Assembly: GCF_007751035.1 (NCBI RefSeq)
Contig: NZ_CP036433.1
Coordinates: 648,437 to 712,436, forward strand
DNA: 64,000 nt
DNA from: Lignipirellula cremea
Lineage (GTDB): Bacteria > Planctomycetota > Planctomycetia > Pirellulales > Pirellulaceae
Reading direction: 5' to 3'
In this document: piece by piece, positions 1-9,398 of the stretch
How the letters are laid out: every line of letters starts with the position of its first letter
Numbering within the stretch: position 1 is the stretch's first letter
Program-made: the position numbers and the translations under genes
Notes under the pieces: generated by a model
The model's database searches: none
The model's input: only the letters and a program-made list of their open reading frames with translations
What the model was told of the DNA's origin: nothing

Positions 1-1
1 T

Positions 2-2143
2 TGCGCTTACGGCGCCAACACGCTGCCGCCGACCAATATTGAGCAGCTGGAACCGAACGTGCAGGTGCTCATCGTGGGCGGCCGGCGTCCCCGCAGCAAC
101 CTGCCGGAGCAACGCGCCGAAACGGCCCAGCTGCGGGCCGACTGGGCGGCCAAGACGCAGAACAAACTGATGATCTTTGAGAACTACCCGTTCACCGATC
201 GCGGCTTCTATCTGCCGGCGTTTGTCGCCCGATCCATTGGCGACAGCATTAACGCCACCAAGGGCGTTTCCGACGGCGAAGATATCTGGCTCAGCTTTGG
301 CCGGGACTTCGACACCAAAGATATCGGCTTTAACCACTTCCAGGTGTACTTCACCGCCCGCATGTACTGGGGCGGAAAGGATCAGGATCCGGTCGCCCTG
401 CTGGAGGAATACTGTCGCCTGTTCTATGGCCCCGCCGGTGAACCGATGCAGGCGTTTTTCACGTACTGCGAAGATCACTGGCAGGCGATGGAAAAGGAAA
501 AAGACAAGGTCGACCACGCGCTGGCCCTGTTCTCCACCGCCCAGTCGCAGGTAGCGGTCGATTCCGTCTACGCCAAACGGCTGGCGCTGATTGATGAGTT
601 CCTGAACGCGCTGCGCAGCAAAGCGGAGCAGCTGGGACGCCAGCGCGGCCCCGTGCCCAAACTGCGACTCGTGCGCGACGCGGAAGAGATCGTGATCGAT
701 GGCAAGCTGGACGACGACTATTGGCAGAACTGCCCCGCCTCGTCGACCGGCGTGCTGCGGGAACTGCAGACCGGCCGGCAGCCGTTGTACGGCACTTCAG
801 TCAAGTGCGGCTGGAGCCGGGCCGGCGATCTGTACTTTGCTTTCCGCTGTGATGAGAACCCAGGCGAGCGGCCCAACATCGCCACCGTGAAGCCGGGCGA
901 CCAGGCGCTGTGGTACGGCGACGCGATCGAGATCCTGCTGGAAACCGATTCGCATTCCTACTATCAGATCGCCGTGAATCCCGCCGGCGTGGTGGTCGAC
1001 CTGGACCGCGGCGTCGCCAAAAGCAACTGGTTCGAGTGGGATTCCCAGGCCGAAGTGGCCACGCATGTAGCCGATGATCACTGGACGGTGGAGGTGCGCA
1101 TCCCCGTCACCGACGACGAGAACGACCCGCTGCACCAGGTCGTAGGCCGGCAGCCCAGCACCAGTCTGCCCTGGCATATCAACCTGTGCCGCCAGCGGAT
1201 TCGCGGCAACGTCACCGAGCATTCGGCCTATTCGCCGACGGGAAAACCGGCCTTCCATGAGCCGATGAAGTTCGCCCATCTGCACTCGGGTCGATCCCAC
1301 GCGTTCGACCATGACGAGCCCGATGACGATTACCTGCACGGCCGGAGCACGGCCGACGGCCTGTTCCGCAGCGGTCAGCGCGAAGAGGCGATGGCCGCCT
1401 TTGCCGCCCTGGCCCAGCGGAAAGAGTTCAGCGATTTCCAGAAATGCGACGCCCTGGAGCAGGCGGCTGCTTGTGCCCGTGCGCTGCGTGACTTTGACAG
1501 GGCGAACGAACTGGCGGCTGCCGCTCCGCTGGAAAGCGTGCAGAAGTCGATCCGCATGCAGAACCTGCTGGCGGAGCGCAAGGCTGCCGAACTGCTGGAA
1601 GCGTTCGGCAAAGAAGACCTTTCCACGTGGCCGTTCTGGAACGCAGGCGAGGGGTACTTTGCCCGGGGACGCGCCCACCTGGTCATGAAAAACGGCGCCG
1701 AAGCTGCGGCCGACCTGCAGGCCGCCTTGCCGCGGTTGGCGCCCGGACTGAGCCGCCTGGGCGCGCTCTGGATGCTGGGCCAGACCCAGGAGCAGCTGCT
1801 GCAGAACGACGCCGCCGCGCTGGCCGCTTACCAGCAGGTTACCCAGGCCCAGCGCTACCAGGGCAGCGCCGATTTCTACTACGGCGTGCTGGGAGCCGCC
1901 CGGGTGCAAACGCGACAAGGGAAGTTTGAAGACGCCCTGGCCACGCTTCATCTGGCGGATATCGACAAGGTGAAAGGAACCTGGCGTCATCGTCTGCTGG
2001 AGTCCGTCGCCCAGACCCAGACCGCCGCCGGTCGCCCTGCCGAAGCGATCGCCGCCTGGCAGCAGATCCAGTCCGACGAGTCGGCCGCTCCCGCCCAGCG
2101 AACGTCTGCCGAACAGGCGATCCAGGCGCTGCGCAAGCCGTAA
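2..2143 (+). CDS. DUF4838-type glycoside-hydrolase-like protein, C-terminal part, with CBM9-like and TPR regions
   Basis: The frame is open from base 2 and the first codons already read as protein (CAYGANTLPP), so the gene starts upstream of the window and its true N-terminus is missing. The first ~180 visible residues resemble the end of a DUF4838 domain, a family related to alpha-glucuronidases. Next comes a CBM9-like beta-sandwich of ~200 residues, opening with the typical VIDGKLDDDYW and containing the EIL.ETD and YYQ-type strands. The last ~250 residues are Ala/Leu-rich helical repeats of TPR type. Such proteins are usually exported and act on or bind polysaccharide. The stop is 50 bp before the start chosen for the sialidase-like gene, so the two may be co-transcribed. 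The fold assignments are by pattern only. Confidence 0.7.
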   Translation, partial: CAYGANTLPPTNIEQLEPNVQVLIVGGRRPRSNLPEQRAETAQLRADWAAKTQNKLMIFENYPFTDRGFYLPAFVARSIGDSINATKGVSDGEDIWLSFGRDFDTKDIGFNHFQVYFTARMYWGGKDQDPVALLEEYCRLFYGPAGEPMQAFFTYCEDHWQAMEKEKDKVDHALALFSTAQSQVAVDSVYAKRLALIDEFLNALRSKAEQLGRQRGPVPKLRLVRDAEEIVIDGKLDDDYWQNCPASSTGVLRELQTGRQPLYGTSVKCGWSRAGDLYFAFRCDENPGERPNIATVKPGDQALWYGDAIEILLETDSHSYYQIAVNPAGVVVDLDRGVAKSNWFEWDSQAEVATHVADDHWTVEVRIPVTDDENDPLHQVVGRQPSTSLPWHINLCRQRIRGNVTEHSAYSPTGKPAFHEPMKFAHLHSGRSHAFDHDEPDDDYLHGRSTADGLFRSGQREEAMAAFAALAQRKEFSDFQKCDALEQAAACARALRDFDRANELAAAAPLESVQKSIRMQNLLAERKAAELLEAFGKEDLSTWPFWNAGEGYFARGRAHLVMKNGAEAAADLQAALPRLAPGLSRLGALWMLGQTQEQLLQNDAAALAAYQQVTQAQRYQGSADFYYGVLGAARVQTRQGKFEDALATLHLADIDKVKGTWRHRLLESVAQTQTAAGRPAEAIAAWQQIQSDESAAPAQRTSAEQAIQALRKP

Positions 2144-2193
2144 CGTCCGCCGCAGCGATGTCCCTTTTTCCTCCCCCGCCGGACAAGTCCGCT

Positions 2194-3465
2194 ATGAGAA
2201 TTCCGCTCGCACGCCTCTCCCGTTTCTTTCTGGCGTGCCTCAGCATGGCGTGCCTTGGCAGCGTCTGTTTTGCTGCCGAGCCCGCGTTGCCGGACCTGGC
2301 TTTGCAGCCGCCGCAGTTGCTACAGGAGCTGGACCCGCAACACGTGCGATCGTCCCGCGGGTCGCAGGGGGTGGCGAGCATCGAAAGGGCGGCCAGCGGC
2401 CGGTTATGGGCCGCGTGGTATGCGGACAAAGGGAAACGCGGCGTCGAAAGTCCTTCCAGCTATGTGGTGCTGGCGACCAGCGACGATGACGGCCAGTCCT
2501 GGAAAGAAGTGCAGGCGATCCAGGCCGGCAAACGGGTGCGAACGTACGACCCGTGCCTGTGGCATGACCCCCAGGGACGGCTCTGGTTGTTCTGGGCGCA
2601 GAGCGCCGGCATGCAGGACGGCCGCATGGGCGTCTGGGCGATCGTGACGGAAAACGCCGCTTCCGCAACGCCCGACTGGTCGGCGCCCCGGCGCCTGGCC
2701 AATGGCGTCATGATGAACAAACCGACGGTCCTCAAAAACGGCGACTGGCTGTTGCCGGTCGGCTTCTGGCGGGACAATACGAACGTCCCCAACATCCCGT
2801 TCGACGAGGAGCACCTGGCGCCCTACACCCGGGCGATGCTCTCCCATGACCTGGGCGAAGAACGGGGCTCCAACGTGGTTCGCTCGACCGACCAGGGGAA
2901 AACGTTCCACTTCCTGGGGCAGGTGCGCATTCCGGGCACGCGCGTGGATGAGCACATGCTGGTCGAACGAAAAGACGGCAGCCTGTGGATGCTGGTCCGC
3001 AATACAGGCGGCATTGCGGAAAGCGTTTCCACCGATGGCGGGCGGACCTGGTCGGCCGGCTCTGTCGCGCTGGCGGGAAAGACGTTCGCCAACAAGCGGT
3101 TCTTCCTGCGGCGGCTGGCTTCCGGGGCGATGCTGCTGGTTCGCAACGATGCAGCCGACGGCGCCCGAACGCACTTGAAGGCGTTCCTGTCCGACGACGA
3201 CGGCAAGTCCTGGCAAGGCGGCCTGCTGCTGGACGAACGGGAGTCTTCCTATCCCGACGGCGTGCAGGCGAAGTCGGGCTCCATTTACCTGATCTATGAC
3301 CACCAGCGGTACACGCTCAACCGGGCCGGGAAGCGAGGAGTGGGATCGGTGCAGATGGCCGTGATCCACGAAGAAGATATCCGCGCAGGGCGGATCATCA
3401 ACGACCAGTCCCGGCTGCGGACGACCATCTCGCAGCTGCAGCCAGCCAGCGTTCCCCAGGAGTAA
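2194..3465 (+). CDS. BNR-repeat sialidase-like protein, secreted
   Basis: This is an exo-alpha-sialidase/neuraminidase-superfamily six-bladed propeller. An upstream in-frame ATG exists at 2158, but the ATG at 2194 is preferred because it begins a clean signal peptide (MRIPLARLSRFFLACLSMAC, cleaved near VCFAAEP). At least four Asp-boxes (S-x-D-x-G-x-x-W/F) are visible: SDDDGQSW, STDQGKTF, STDGGRTW and SDDDGKSW. The length of ~423 residues suits a single propeller domain. Many planctomycete members have no proven sialidase activity, so the substrate is unknown. The DUF4838/CBM9 gene just upstream suggests glycan degradation. Confidence 0.8.
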   Translation: MRIPLARLSRFFLACLSMACLGSVCFAAEPALPDLALQPPQLLQELDPQHVRSSRGSQGVASIERAASGRLWAAWYADKGKRGVESPSSYVVLATSDDDGQSWKEVQAIQAGKRVRTYDPCLWHDPQGRLWLFWAQSAGMQDGRMGVWAIVTENAASATPDWSAPRRLANGVMMNKPTVLKNGDWLLPVGFWRDNTNVPNIPFDEEHLAPYTRAMLSHDLGEERGSNVVRSTDQGKTFHFLGQVRIPGTRVDEHMLVERKDGSLWMLVRNTGGIAESVSTDGGRTWSAGSVALAGKTFANKRFFLRRLASGAMLLVRNDAADGARTHLKAFLSDDDGKSWQGGLLLDERESSYPDGVQAKSGSIYLIYDHQRYTLNRAGKRGVGSVQMAVIHEEDIRAGRIINDQSRLRTTISQLQPASVPQE

Positions 3466-3497
3466 GGTGGAGTCGGGCTGAGGAGTGGCGGAATGCA

Positions 3498-3524
3498 GAA
3501 CGGCCGTCGCAGGGACGGCCGTTC
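3498..3524 (+). terminator. hairpin after the sialidase-like gene
   Basis: There is a perfect 11-bp stem (GAACGGCCGTC / GACGGCCGTTC) with a 5-base loop, 33 bp after the stop codon. The following sequence is TTATC rather than a full T run, so it may be a weak or Rho-assisted terminator. Confidence 0.5.
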
Positions 3525-3611
3525 TTATCGTAGCGGAGGAAGCCGGCTAATCGCAGGCTGGGGCTCGTGGTGCGTCAAACCATAAAACCAGGTTTCTCTA
3601 AATCAGCCGCC

Positions 3612-3623
3612 GGGCGCTAGCCC
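3612..3623 (+). repeat. left target-site duplication of the IS4-type element
   Basis: GGGCGCTAGCCC lies immediately outside the left inverted repeat and is repeated exactly at 5151-5162. Because the terminal C/G bases could belong to either the IS or the target, the true duplication is 8, 10 or 12 bp. All of these are in or near the range for IS4 elements. Confidence 0.85.
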
Positions 3624-5150
3624 AATGGCACTGTTTTTACCAAATCCGTTGCCTGGGGTGGTTTTTGGCATGAATTTTGCGCCGCATGTTTTGGCATGAA
3701 ATTTGCGCCCCTTCCTGACCTCTTACTCATTGATAAGGAGTCTTGCGATGGCGGCCAAACAGAAACGTAAGCAGAAAGCACAGAAATCTGAGCAGGCGCG
3801 GGCGGCGGAGTTTGACGCCGTGTTTGCCCAGTTGGAAGAGATCGTGGATCTCCGCCAGGCCGATGAGTTGCAGCCCTCCCACGCCCAAACGATTTACACG
3901 TCTGGCGTCGTCCTGTGGCTGTTGGTCTTGCAGCGATTGCGCGGCGGTTGCTCGATGGCCGAGGCGGTCAAGGCCTTGATCGAGCAGTGCCCGGACATCG
4001 TGCCCGACAATAAACGCATCGAAGAAGCGACCCTCTCTTCCAGCACCGCGGCGTACTCCCGGGGCCGGAGCCGTTTGTCGCTGGAGACCGTCATGTGGCT
4101 CTGCAACGCCGTCTGGCGGTCGCTGGTCGACAACGCTCCGCCCACCTTCGGCGGGCGACGCGTGTTCGCGCTGGACGGCACGACGATCTCGCTGAGACCG
4201 GAATGGGAACTGTACGACGTCTTCCCGCCCGCTTCCAATCAGTACGGAGAGTCGGCCTGGCCGATGGCCTATCTGGTCGTGGCTCATGAGGTCGAAAGTG
4301 GAGCGGCGTTGCCCCCGGAAATCGGTGCGATGTACGGCGACCAGGCGGTCTCGGAAACCAGCCTGATCCACGATCATTTACAACGCATCCCGGCCGATTC
4401 GGTGATTCTGGTCGACACAGCTTACGGCATTACGCGTGTCGCCTACGAGTTCCACACGGCCAATCAACGCTTCGTGGTGCGGATGAAGAAGGACCGCTTT
4501 CGCCGGCTGCAAAAGGACGCCGAGTTGATCGAACAAGGCGAGGACTGGAAAACGTATCGAGGACAATGGACGCCCAGTCGCCGCGAGCTGCGCGACAATC
4601 CTCAATTGCCGGAGGACTTCTCGCTGCCGATTCGGCTGCACGTGTTCGAAAGCGTCCACGGCGAAACAATCTATCTGGCGACCGACCTGACCGACGAATT
4701 GGACGTCATCGCCGATTTGTATAGTCAGCGGTGGCGTGTGGAAACAGATCTCTCACAGATCAAGGTGACGCTCGACATCGAGAACATCCTCGCCAAGAGT
4801 CCTGAGATGTTCCGCAAAGAACTGATGGCGTCGATCGTGGCCTATAACCTGACGATCCAGTTCCGCAAACAGGCGGCGGAACAGGCCAACGTACCGCCGC
4901 GGCGGCTCAGCTTCACCGGCGTGTGGGACGTGTTCCGCATCTTCCTGCTCCAAAAAACATTCCCCGACGCCGGCGCCTGGCGCACGGCTTACGCACGAGC
5001 GCTCAAGTACGCAGCGCGAGAGAAATTGCCGAACCGCCCCGGCCGGAGCTACTCCCGCGAAAGCTACAAACGCCGCTCCAAATCCTCGCATTTTAAAAAA
5101 AGATCTCCACCCTGGAACCAACCCGAAAACGAGCCAAAGTGAGTGCCATT
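3624..5150 (+). mobile_element. complete IS4-family insertion sequence, about 1.53 kb
   Basis: The terminal inverted repeats read AATGGCACT at the left end and AGTGCCATT at the right end; they extend to 11 bp if the flanking CC/GG is included. The element carries one transposase gene whose stop codon TGA runs one base into the right repeat, which is a compact intact layout. The flanking 12-bp direct repeats show clean transposition. The target GGG-N6-CCC is palindromic, and related IS231 elements are known to favour GGG-N5-CCC-like sites. With the element removed, the site reads as a GC hairpin followed by TCGG and seven T, so it probably split an intrinsic terminator. Confidence 0.9.
3748..5142 (+). 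CDS. IS4-family DDE transposase
   Basis: The enzyme cuts and pastes the surrounding element. The start at 3748 is chosen because it follows an AAGGAG Shine-Dalgarno sequence; an ATG at 3703 would add 15 unlikely residues. The N-terminus is Lys/Arg-rich. The catalytic residues appear as D143 (FALDGTTISL), D223 (VILVDTAYG) and the family YREK signature Y325-x2-R328-x3-E332-x6-K339 (YSQRWRVETDLSQIK). At 464 residues with no frameshift it looks active. No other intact copy is in the window; the remnant at 34263 belongs to a different IS4-like element. Confidence 0.92.
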   Translation: MAAKQKRKQKAQKSEQARAAEFDAVFAQLEEIVDLRQADELQPSHAQTIYTSGVVLWLLVLQRLRGGCSMAEAVKALIEQCPDIVPDNKRIEEATLSSSTAAYSRGRSRLSLETVMWLCNAVWRSLVDNAPPTFGGRRVFALDGTTISLRPEWELYDVFPPASNQYGESAWPMAYLVVAHEVESGAALPPEIGAMYGDQAVSETSLIHDHLQRIPADSVILVDTAYGITRVAYEFHTANQRFVVRMKKDRFRRLQKDAELIEQGEDWKTYRGQWTPSRRELRDNPQLPEDFSLPIRLHVFESVHGETIYLATDLTDELDVIADLYSQRWRVETDLSQIKVTLDIENILAKSPEMFRKELMASIVAYNLTIQFRKQAAEQANVPPRRLSFTGVWDVFRIFLLQKTFPDAGAWRTAYARALKYAAREKLPNRPGRSYSRESYKRRSKSSHFKKRSPPWNQPENEPK

Positions 5151-5162
5151 GGGCGCTAGCCC
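5151..5162 (+). repeat. right target-site duplication of the IS4-type element
   Basis: This is an exact copy of the 12-bp GGGCGCTAGCCC at 3612-3623. It is followed by TCGG and a run of seven T, the presumed original terminator tail. Confidence 0.85.
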
Positions 5163-5242
5163 TCGGTTTTTTTGGCGGCACAGCAGCACGGCCGAAATCG
5201 CTCACTCTAAGATTCAAGATTGACGCAGCACTAGTCGTCTCT

Positions 5243-6634
5243 TCAGCCTGTTTTCTGCAGCGTTGCTTCCTGGTTGAGCTTGTTGTAGAGCGTTTTGGTG
5301 CTGACGCCCAGCTCTTCGGCGGCGGCCGGTTTGTTGCCGTCGTTGCGCTCCAGGGCTTCGTGGATCGCCTGCATTTCGATCTCGCGAAGCGTCAGCGGTC
5401 CGGTGTTCAGCCGCAACCCCGAGTTCAGCGTCCGCGCGGCGAACCGCTGCGGCAGGTGATCGGGCGTAATGGGCGGCCGGTCGCACAGAATCGAAGCATG
5501 TTCGATCACGTTCGCCAGCTCCCGGACATTGCCGGGCCACACATGCGCTTTGAGGACGGCCACGGCGTCGGGCGTAAGCACCGGCTGGCCAGGCAAAATG
5601 TCGTTCCGTTTGCGGCGATACAAGTGCGTCGCCAGCATTTCGATATCTTCCAGGCGATCCCGCAAGGCCGGCAAGGGGATCTCAAAGGTGTTAATGCGGT
5701 ACATGAGATCCTCGCGGAACTCGCTCTCTTCCACCATCTCCACCAGGTTGCGATGCGTCGCGCAGACCACGCGGACATCGACATGAAAGGAGTCGTTGTC
5801 GCCCACGCGGCGAATGTCGCCCGTTTCCAGCACGCGCAAAAGTTTGGCCTGCATTGACTTGGGCAGCTCGCCGATTTCGTCGAGAAAAATGGTGCCGCCG
5901 TGGGCCACTTCGAACAGACCCACGCGGTGTTCATCGGCGCCGGTGAAGGCCCCTTTGCGATGGCCGAACAGTTCGCTTTCGATCAGGTTCTCTGGCAGGG
6001 CGCCGCAGTTGATGGCCACGTACGGTTTTTCGGCGCGGACGCTTTGTTCGTGCAGGGCGCGGGCGACCAGTTCCTTGCCGGTGCCTGTTTCTCCCAGGAT
6101 CAGCACGCTGGAGTCGGTGGGGGCGACCTTGGCGATCAACTCGCGGACGCGATTCATGGGACCGGCGGAGCCGACCAGATCGCTTTGCCCTTCGGCCCGT
6201 TCCAGCATCCGTTTCACGGCGCGGTATTTGTTGGTCAGTTCGCGTTTAGCCACGACGCGCTGAAGCAGCGACTCAATCTCGACCAGCTTGCAAGGCTTGG
6301 TCAGATAGTCGAAGGCTCCCTGGCGCAGGGCCGCGATGGCCGTTTCCAGCGACGACTTCCCCGTCATCACGACGGCGTCGACGTCGGGCGAAACTTCCTT
6401 GGCGCGGGTGATCACTTCAATGCCGTTAAGTCCGGGCATATCGAGATCGACCATCACGCAGTCGTAGACATTCCGTTCCAGAGCCGCGGCCGCCGTGAGT
6501 CCATCGGGACAGACGGTGACCTCGTGACCCATTCGCGGCAGCTCCAGGCTCATCAGCTCCTGCAGCGAACTTTCATCGTCCGCGAAGAGCAGTTTGAGTC
6601 CGTTAGGCTGCCTGGTATCTTTCTTTTTGCTCAT
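5243..6634 (-). CDS. sigma-54-dependent response regulator, NtrC/AtoC type
   Basis: This is the DNA-binding output half of a two-component system. Residues 13-125 form a receiver with the acidic pair DD19-20 and the likely phospho-acceptor D63 ([10 protein letters not shown]). The central AAA+ domain has Walker A GETGTGKE, the sigma-54-contacting GAFTGA loop and Walker [11 protein letters not shown] Fis-type helix-turn-helix closes the protein ([19 protein letters not shown]). The 463-residue length is normal. The start lies inside the kinase gene, overlapping it by 32 bases, so translation is probably coupled. It should activate a sigma-54 promoter; no -24/-12 site was found nearby, so the regulon is unknown. 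Confidence 0.95.
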   Translation of the reverse strand: MSKKKDTRQPNGLKLLFADDESSLQELMSLELPRMGHEVTVCPDGLTAAAALERNVYDCVMVDLDMPGLNGIEVITRAKEVSPDVDAVVMTGKSSLETAIAALRQGAFDYLTKPCKLVEIESLLQRVVAKRELTNKYRAVKRMLERAEGQSDLVGSAGPMNRVRELIAKVAPTDSSVLILGETGTGKELVARALHEQSVRAEKPYVAINCGALPENLIESELFGHRKGAFTGADEHRVGLFEVAHGGTIFLDEIGELPKSMQAKLLRVLETGDIRRVGDNDSFHVDVRVVCATHRNLVEMVEESEFREDLMYRINTFEIPLPALRDRLEDIEMLATHLYRRKRNDILPGQPVLTPDAVAVLKAHVWPGNVRELANVIEHASILCDRPPITPDHLPQRFAARTLNSGLRLNTGPLTLREIEMQAIHEALERNDGNKPAAAEELGVSTKTLYNKLNQEATLQKTG

Positions 6635-8222
6635 GGTTCACCAGAGGCAAGGTAATTTTAAAGCGGGAACCTCGTTGCGGACCGTCGCTGTGGGCCGTGA
6701 TTTTTCCGCCGTGGTCGGCGACGATTCGTTCCGTTATCGACAGCCCCAGGCCGGTGCCCTGGCCGTCGCGGCGTCGCGTGTAAAACGGCTCGAACAGGTG
6801 CTGTTGCACTTCGGGCGTCATGCCGCAACCGTTGTCCTCTACGGTCAGTTCAGCCATGCCGCCTGCCTGGGATAACTTCAGGTGGACGGCTCCGCCGCGT
6901 TCCACGGCGTCCAGACCATTCGTCAGCAGGTTCACCATTACCTGCTTGAGCTCTTGTGCGTTGGCCCAGACCCGGACCGGCGCGTGGGATTCAAACTCAA
7001 TCGATTTGTCGGAGCACTTGCCCATGTGTTTGAGCATGTCGATCACACTCTGGACCACCTCGGCAAGTTCCGTCTCGATCCGTTCGACTTCGTTCATGCG
7101 AGCGTAATCGAGCAGGCTTTCGGTGATCTTTTTGCAGCGAAAGGCTTCGTCCTGGATGCACTTGAGGTACTTCCGCAGCACGACGATTTCCTGGTTGTGT
7201 TCTTCGTCGGGCAGGGCGTCGTCTTCCTGGATAATCCCCTGTACGCGCCCTTCCAGCGACTCCGCACACATGGCGATCGCCGCCAGCGGATTGTTGATTT
7301 CATGGGCGACGCCCGCGGCCAGAAAGCCGACGCTGGCCAGCTGCTCGCTGCGGACGACCTCTTTGGTGCGCTGCTTGACCTGTTCGTCCAGGTCGTCGCG
7401 GATCGCTTCAAACTGGGCCGTCATCTGGTTCATGGCGTCGGCCACTTCCGACACCTCGTCCTGCGTGTGCAGGTGGATGCGATGCTTCAGGTCGCCGCGG
7501 GCGATTTTGCGCGATTCACGAATGAGCGCGGCCAGCGGGCGGAACACCGAGTTGTATAGAAACGCCACCATCGACACGAGCATCAGCACGGCGATCACGC
7601 CCGTGATGCAGGTCAGACCGATCCAGGTGCGGTACTGGCCGCGAACCTCGCCGGCAAAGTTGTGCATTCGTTTCTGCAGATAGGTCGGCAGCGCTTGCGA
7701 CAGCTGGTGCATTTCCTCCAGCTCATCGTCGAGCGCGTCGACTTTTATATCGTTCAGCATCCAGTCGGTATGCGCATTGATGGTGCGGATATTCCGCAGC
7801 GAATTTTCCAGCTGGGCCACCGTTTCCAGTTCCGGCCCGTAGTCGCCTATTAAAGGGTCGTCGGCGTCGCCGCTTTGCAGCTGTTCCCGATAAAGGCGTA
7901 ACGCCTCGTCGACAGCCAGCAGGCTGAAATGGAAGTTGTCCCGGAGAATCTGGCGATCAATGGCGGCCGTGTCGTCGTGGGCGGAGAAAGGCCGCACGCC
8001 GCGGCTGTCTCGGACCCGGCTGAGCCCCACCCGCAGATGCCCCACCTTCTGGGCCAGATCGGCTGCCAGCGGCAGCTCTGAAGCGCGGATGCCGATGTTC
8101 CGAGCCAGGTTGCGGAACGCATAACCGCCGCGAAATCCGCTGAACGCCAGAATAAAAACGCTCAGTACAAGCGTTCCCACACCCAGCAGCAGTTTGTTGC
8201 GAATAGACCAGCAGCGAAACAT
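6603..8222 (-). CDS. membrane sensor histidine kinase, HAMP and HisKA/HATPase
   Basis: It is the likely partner of the NtrC-type regulator that follows it. The ATG at 8222 is chosen over upstream in-frame starts because AAGGAGGT sits 5 bases before it and the membrane segment starts at once. The layout is TM1 at 8-30, a helical periplasmic sensor at ~31-199, TM2 at ~200-223, HAMP at ~224-280 and a HisKA H-box with phospho-acceptor H307 (GVAHEINNPL). The ATPase domain follows, with an N-box (MVNLLTNGLDAV), DNGCGM and GTGLGLSI. The periplasmic region is all-helical with no recognised ligand fold, so the signal is unknown. Confidence 0.93.
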   Translation of the reverse strand: MFRCWSIRNKLLLGVGTLVLSVFILAFSGFRGGYAFRNLARNIGIRASELPLAADLAQKVGHLRVGLSRVRDSRGVRPFSAHDDTAAIDRQILRDNFHFSLLAVDEALRLYREQLQSGDADDPLIGDYGPELETVAQLENSLRNIRTINAHTDWMLNDIKVDALDDELEEMHQLSQALPTYLQKRMHNFAGEVRGQYRTWIGLTCITGVIAVLMLVSMVAFLYNSVFRPLAALIRESRKIARGDLKHRIHLHTQDEVSEVADAMNQMTAQFEAIRDDLDEQVKQRTKEVVRSEQLASVGFLAAGVAHEINNPLAAIAMCAESLEGRVQGIIQEDDALPDEEHNQEIVVLRKYLKCIQDEAFRCKKITESLLDYARMNEVERIETELAEVVQSVIDMLKHMGKCSDKSIEFESHAPVRVWANAQELKQVMVNLLTNGLDAVERGGAVHLKLSQAGGMAELTVEDNGCGMTPEVQQHLFEPFYTRRRDGQGTGLGLSITERIVADHGGKITAHSDGPQRGSRFKITLPLVNHEQKERYQAA

Positions 8223-8557
8223 GGCGACCTCCTTGTCGCGGAACGGACGATCCTTCATCCGGCGGGCATGAGGAGGGAGTGTACTCGAAATGCGTTCCTG
8301 CGAACAACCCAATTCTGCCCCGCTCCTTTCCCCCAGCAGGCAGCGCCAGCTGCCAGCAAAACGTCTGCTAACGGCGCCACTGCTATCAGTCGAAATGCCC
8401 CGGCAAAAGGGGGCCGACGATCGCCAGCCGCCACGGTGGGAATTGCGGCCGGGACGCGCCTGGGGTACGCTCGTCATCGCAGCACGCCACGCGGCGGTTG
8501 CCCCGTTTTCCGTACCGCCGATCCCGCGTTTCTATCGCCTGCAGCAAGAGCCCTTCG
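8223..8557. other. divergent intergenic region between kinase and SDR genes
   Basis: This gap of 335 bp lies between the leftward kinase operon and the rightward SDR gene and must hold both promoters. I see no convincing -35/-10 pair, no -24/-12 box and no repeat. The only clear signal is the strong Shine-Dalgarno sequence of the kinase at 8228-8235. Confidence 0.5.
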
Positions 8558-9343
8558 ATGGCCCGACGTACTTTGAAAAACGCCCGAGCCCTTGTCACGG
8601 GCGCTTCCAGCGGCATCGGTCGCGAAATCGCCCTGGAACTGGCCGCCCAGGGGACCCGGGTGCTGGTCACGGCTCGCCGGGAAGAACGCCTGGTCGAGCT
8701 GGTGCAGCAGATCCAGGCGGCCGGCGGCGAAGCCCATTATGTGGCGGGCGACATTACCCGGCCCGAAGTCCGCGAGTCGCTGGTCGCGGCGGCCGCCGAC
8801 CAATTATCGGGGCTGGATATCCTGGTGAACAACGCCGGGGTCGGTTCCATCGAGAAGTTCGTAGATTCGACGGAAGCAAACCTGCGGACCCTTTTTGAGC
8901 TCGACTTTTTTGCGGCCGTAGAAATGATTCGCGTCGCCTTGCCGTTGCTGCGACAGGGAGAGCGGCCGCTGATCGCCAATATCGCCAGCGTGCTGGGGCA
9001 TGTGGCCGTGCCGAAAAAAAGCGAGTACTGCGCCGCCAAGTTCGCCTTGCACGGCTTCACCGATGCACTGCGGGCCGAGCTGGCGCCGGAAAAGATCGAC
9101 GTCTCGCTGATCTGTCCCAGCACGACCGACAGCGAATTCTGGGAGAGCGTGCTGGCCAACCAGGCGAAGCTGCCCTGGAAGAAACTGGGCATGATGTCGT
9201 CGGCGGCCGTCGGACGGGCCAGCGTAAAAGCAATCCGTCGGGGCCAGCGGGAAATGATCATGACGATCGGCGGCAAGGGGCTCGTGCTGAGCGACCGCTT
9301 GTTTCCCGGCTTGACTGGCTGGCTCATCTCTCGGTTCGGGTAG
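8558..9343 (+). CDS. short-chain dehydrogenase/reductase
   Basis: This is a classical SDR that should reduce or oxidise an alcohol/ketone with NAD(P)H. It shows the cofactor glycine motif TGASSGIG near residue 14, the NNAG motif (LVNNAGVG) and the catalytic Y-x3-K (SEYCAAK) preceded by Ser in IANIASVLG. An ATG at 8498 would give a 20-residue Arg/Ser-rich extension unlike the family; the ATG at 8558 gives a normal SDR start (ARRTLKNARALVTG). The end is hydrophobic (LTGWLISRF), which may suit membrane association. The substrate cannot be told. Confidence 0.92.
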   Translation: MARRTLKNARALVTGASSGIGREIALELAAQGTRVLVTARREERLVELVQQIQAAGGEAHYVAGDITRPEVRESLVAAAADQLSGLDILVNNAGVGSIEKFVDSTEANLRTLFELDFFAAVEMIRVALPLLRQGERPLIANIASVLGHVAVPKKSEYCAAKFALHGFTDALRAELAPEKIDVSLICPSTTDSEFWESVLANQAKLPWKKLGMMSSAAVGRASVKAIRRGQREMIMTIGGKGLVLSDRLFPGLTGWLISRFG

Positions 9344-9398
9344 CAGGCAGCTGTGAACGTCTCTTTTTTGACTTTCGTTTCCGCGGTGGACGTCTCGC

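Noticed and set aside
797..1990. 397-codon minus-strand open frame
   Set aside because: It is antisense to the CBM9/TPR protein, with no start signal.
8223..8477. 85-residue N-terminal extension of the histidine kinase
   Set aside because: It is Arg/Ser-rich without conservation, while a perfect Shine-Dalgarno sequence precedes the ATG at 8222.
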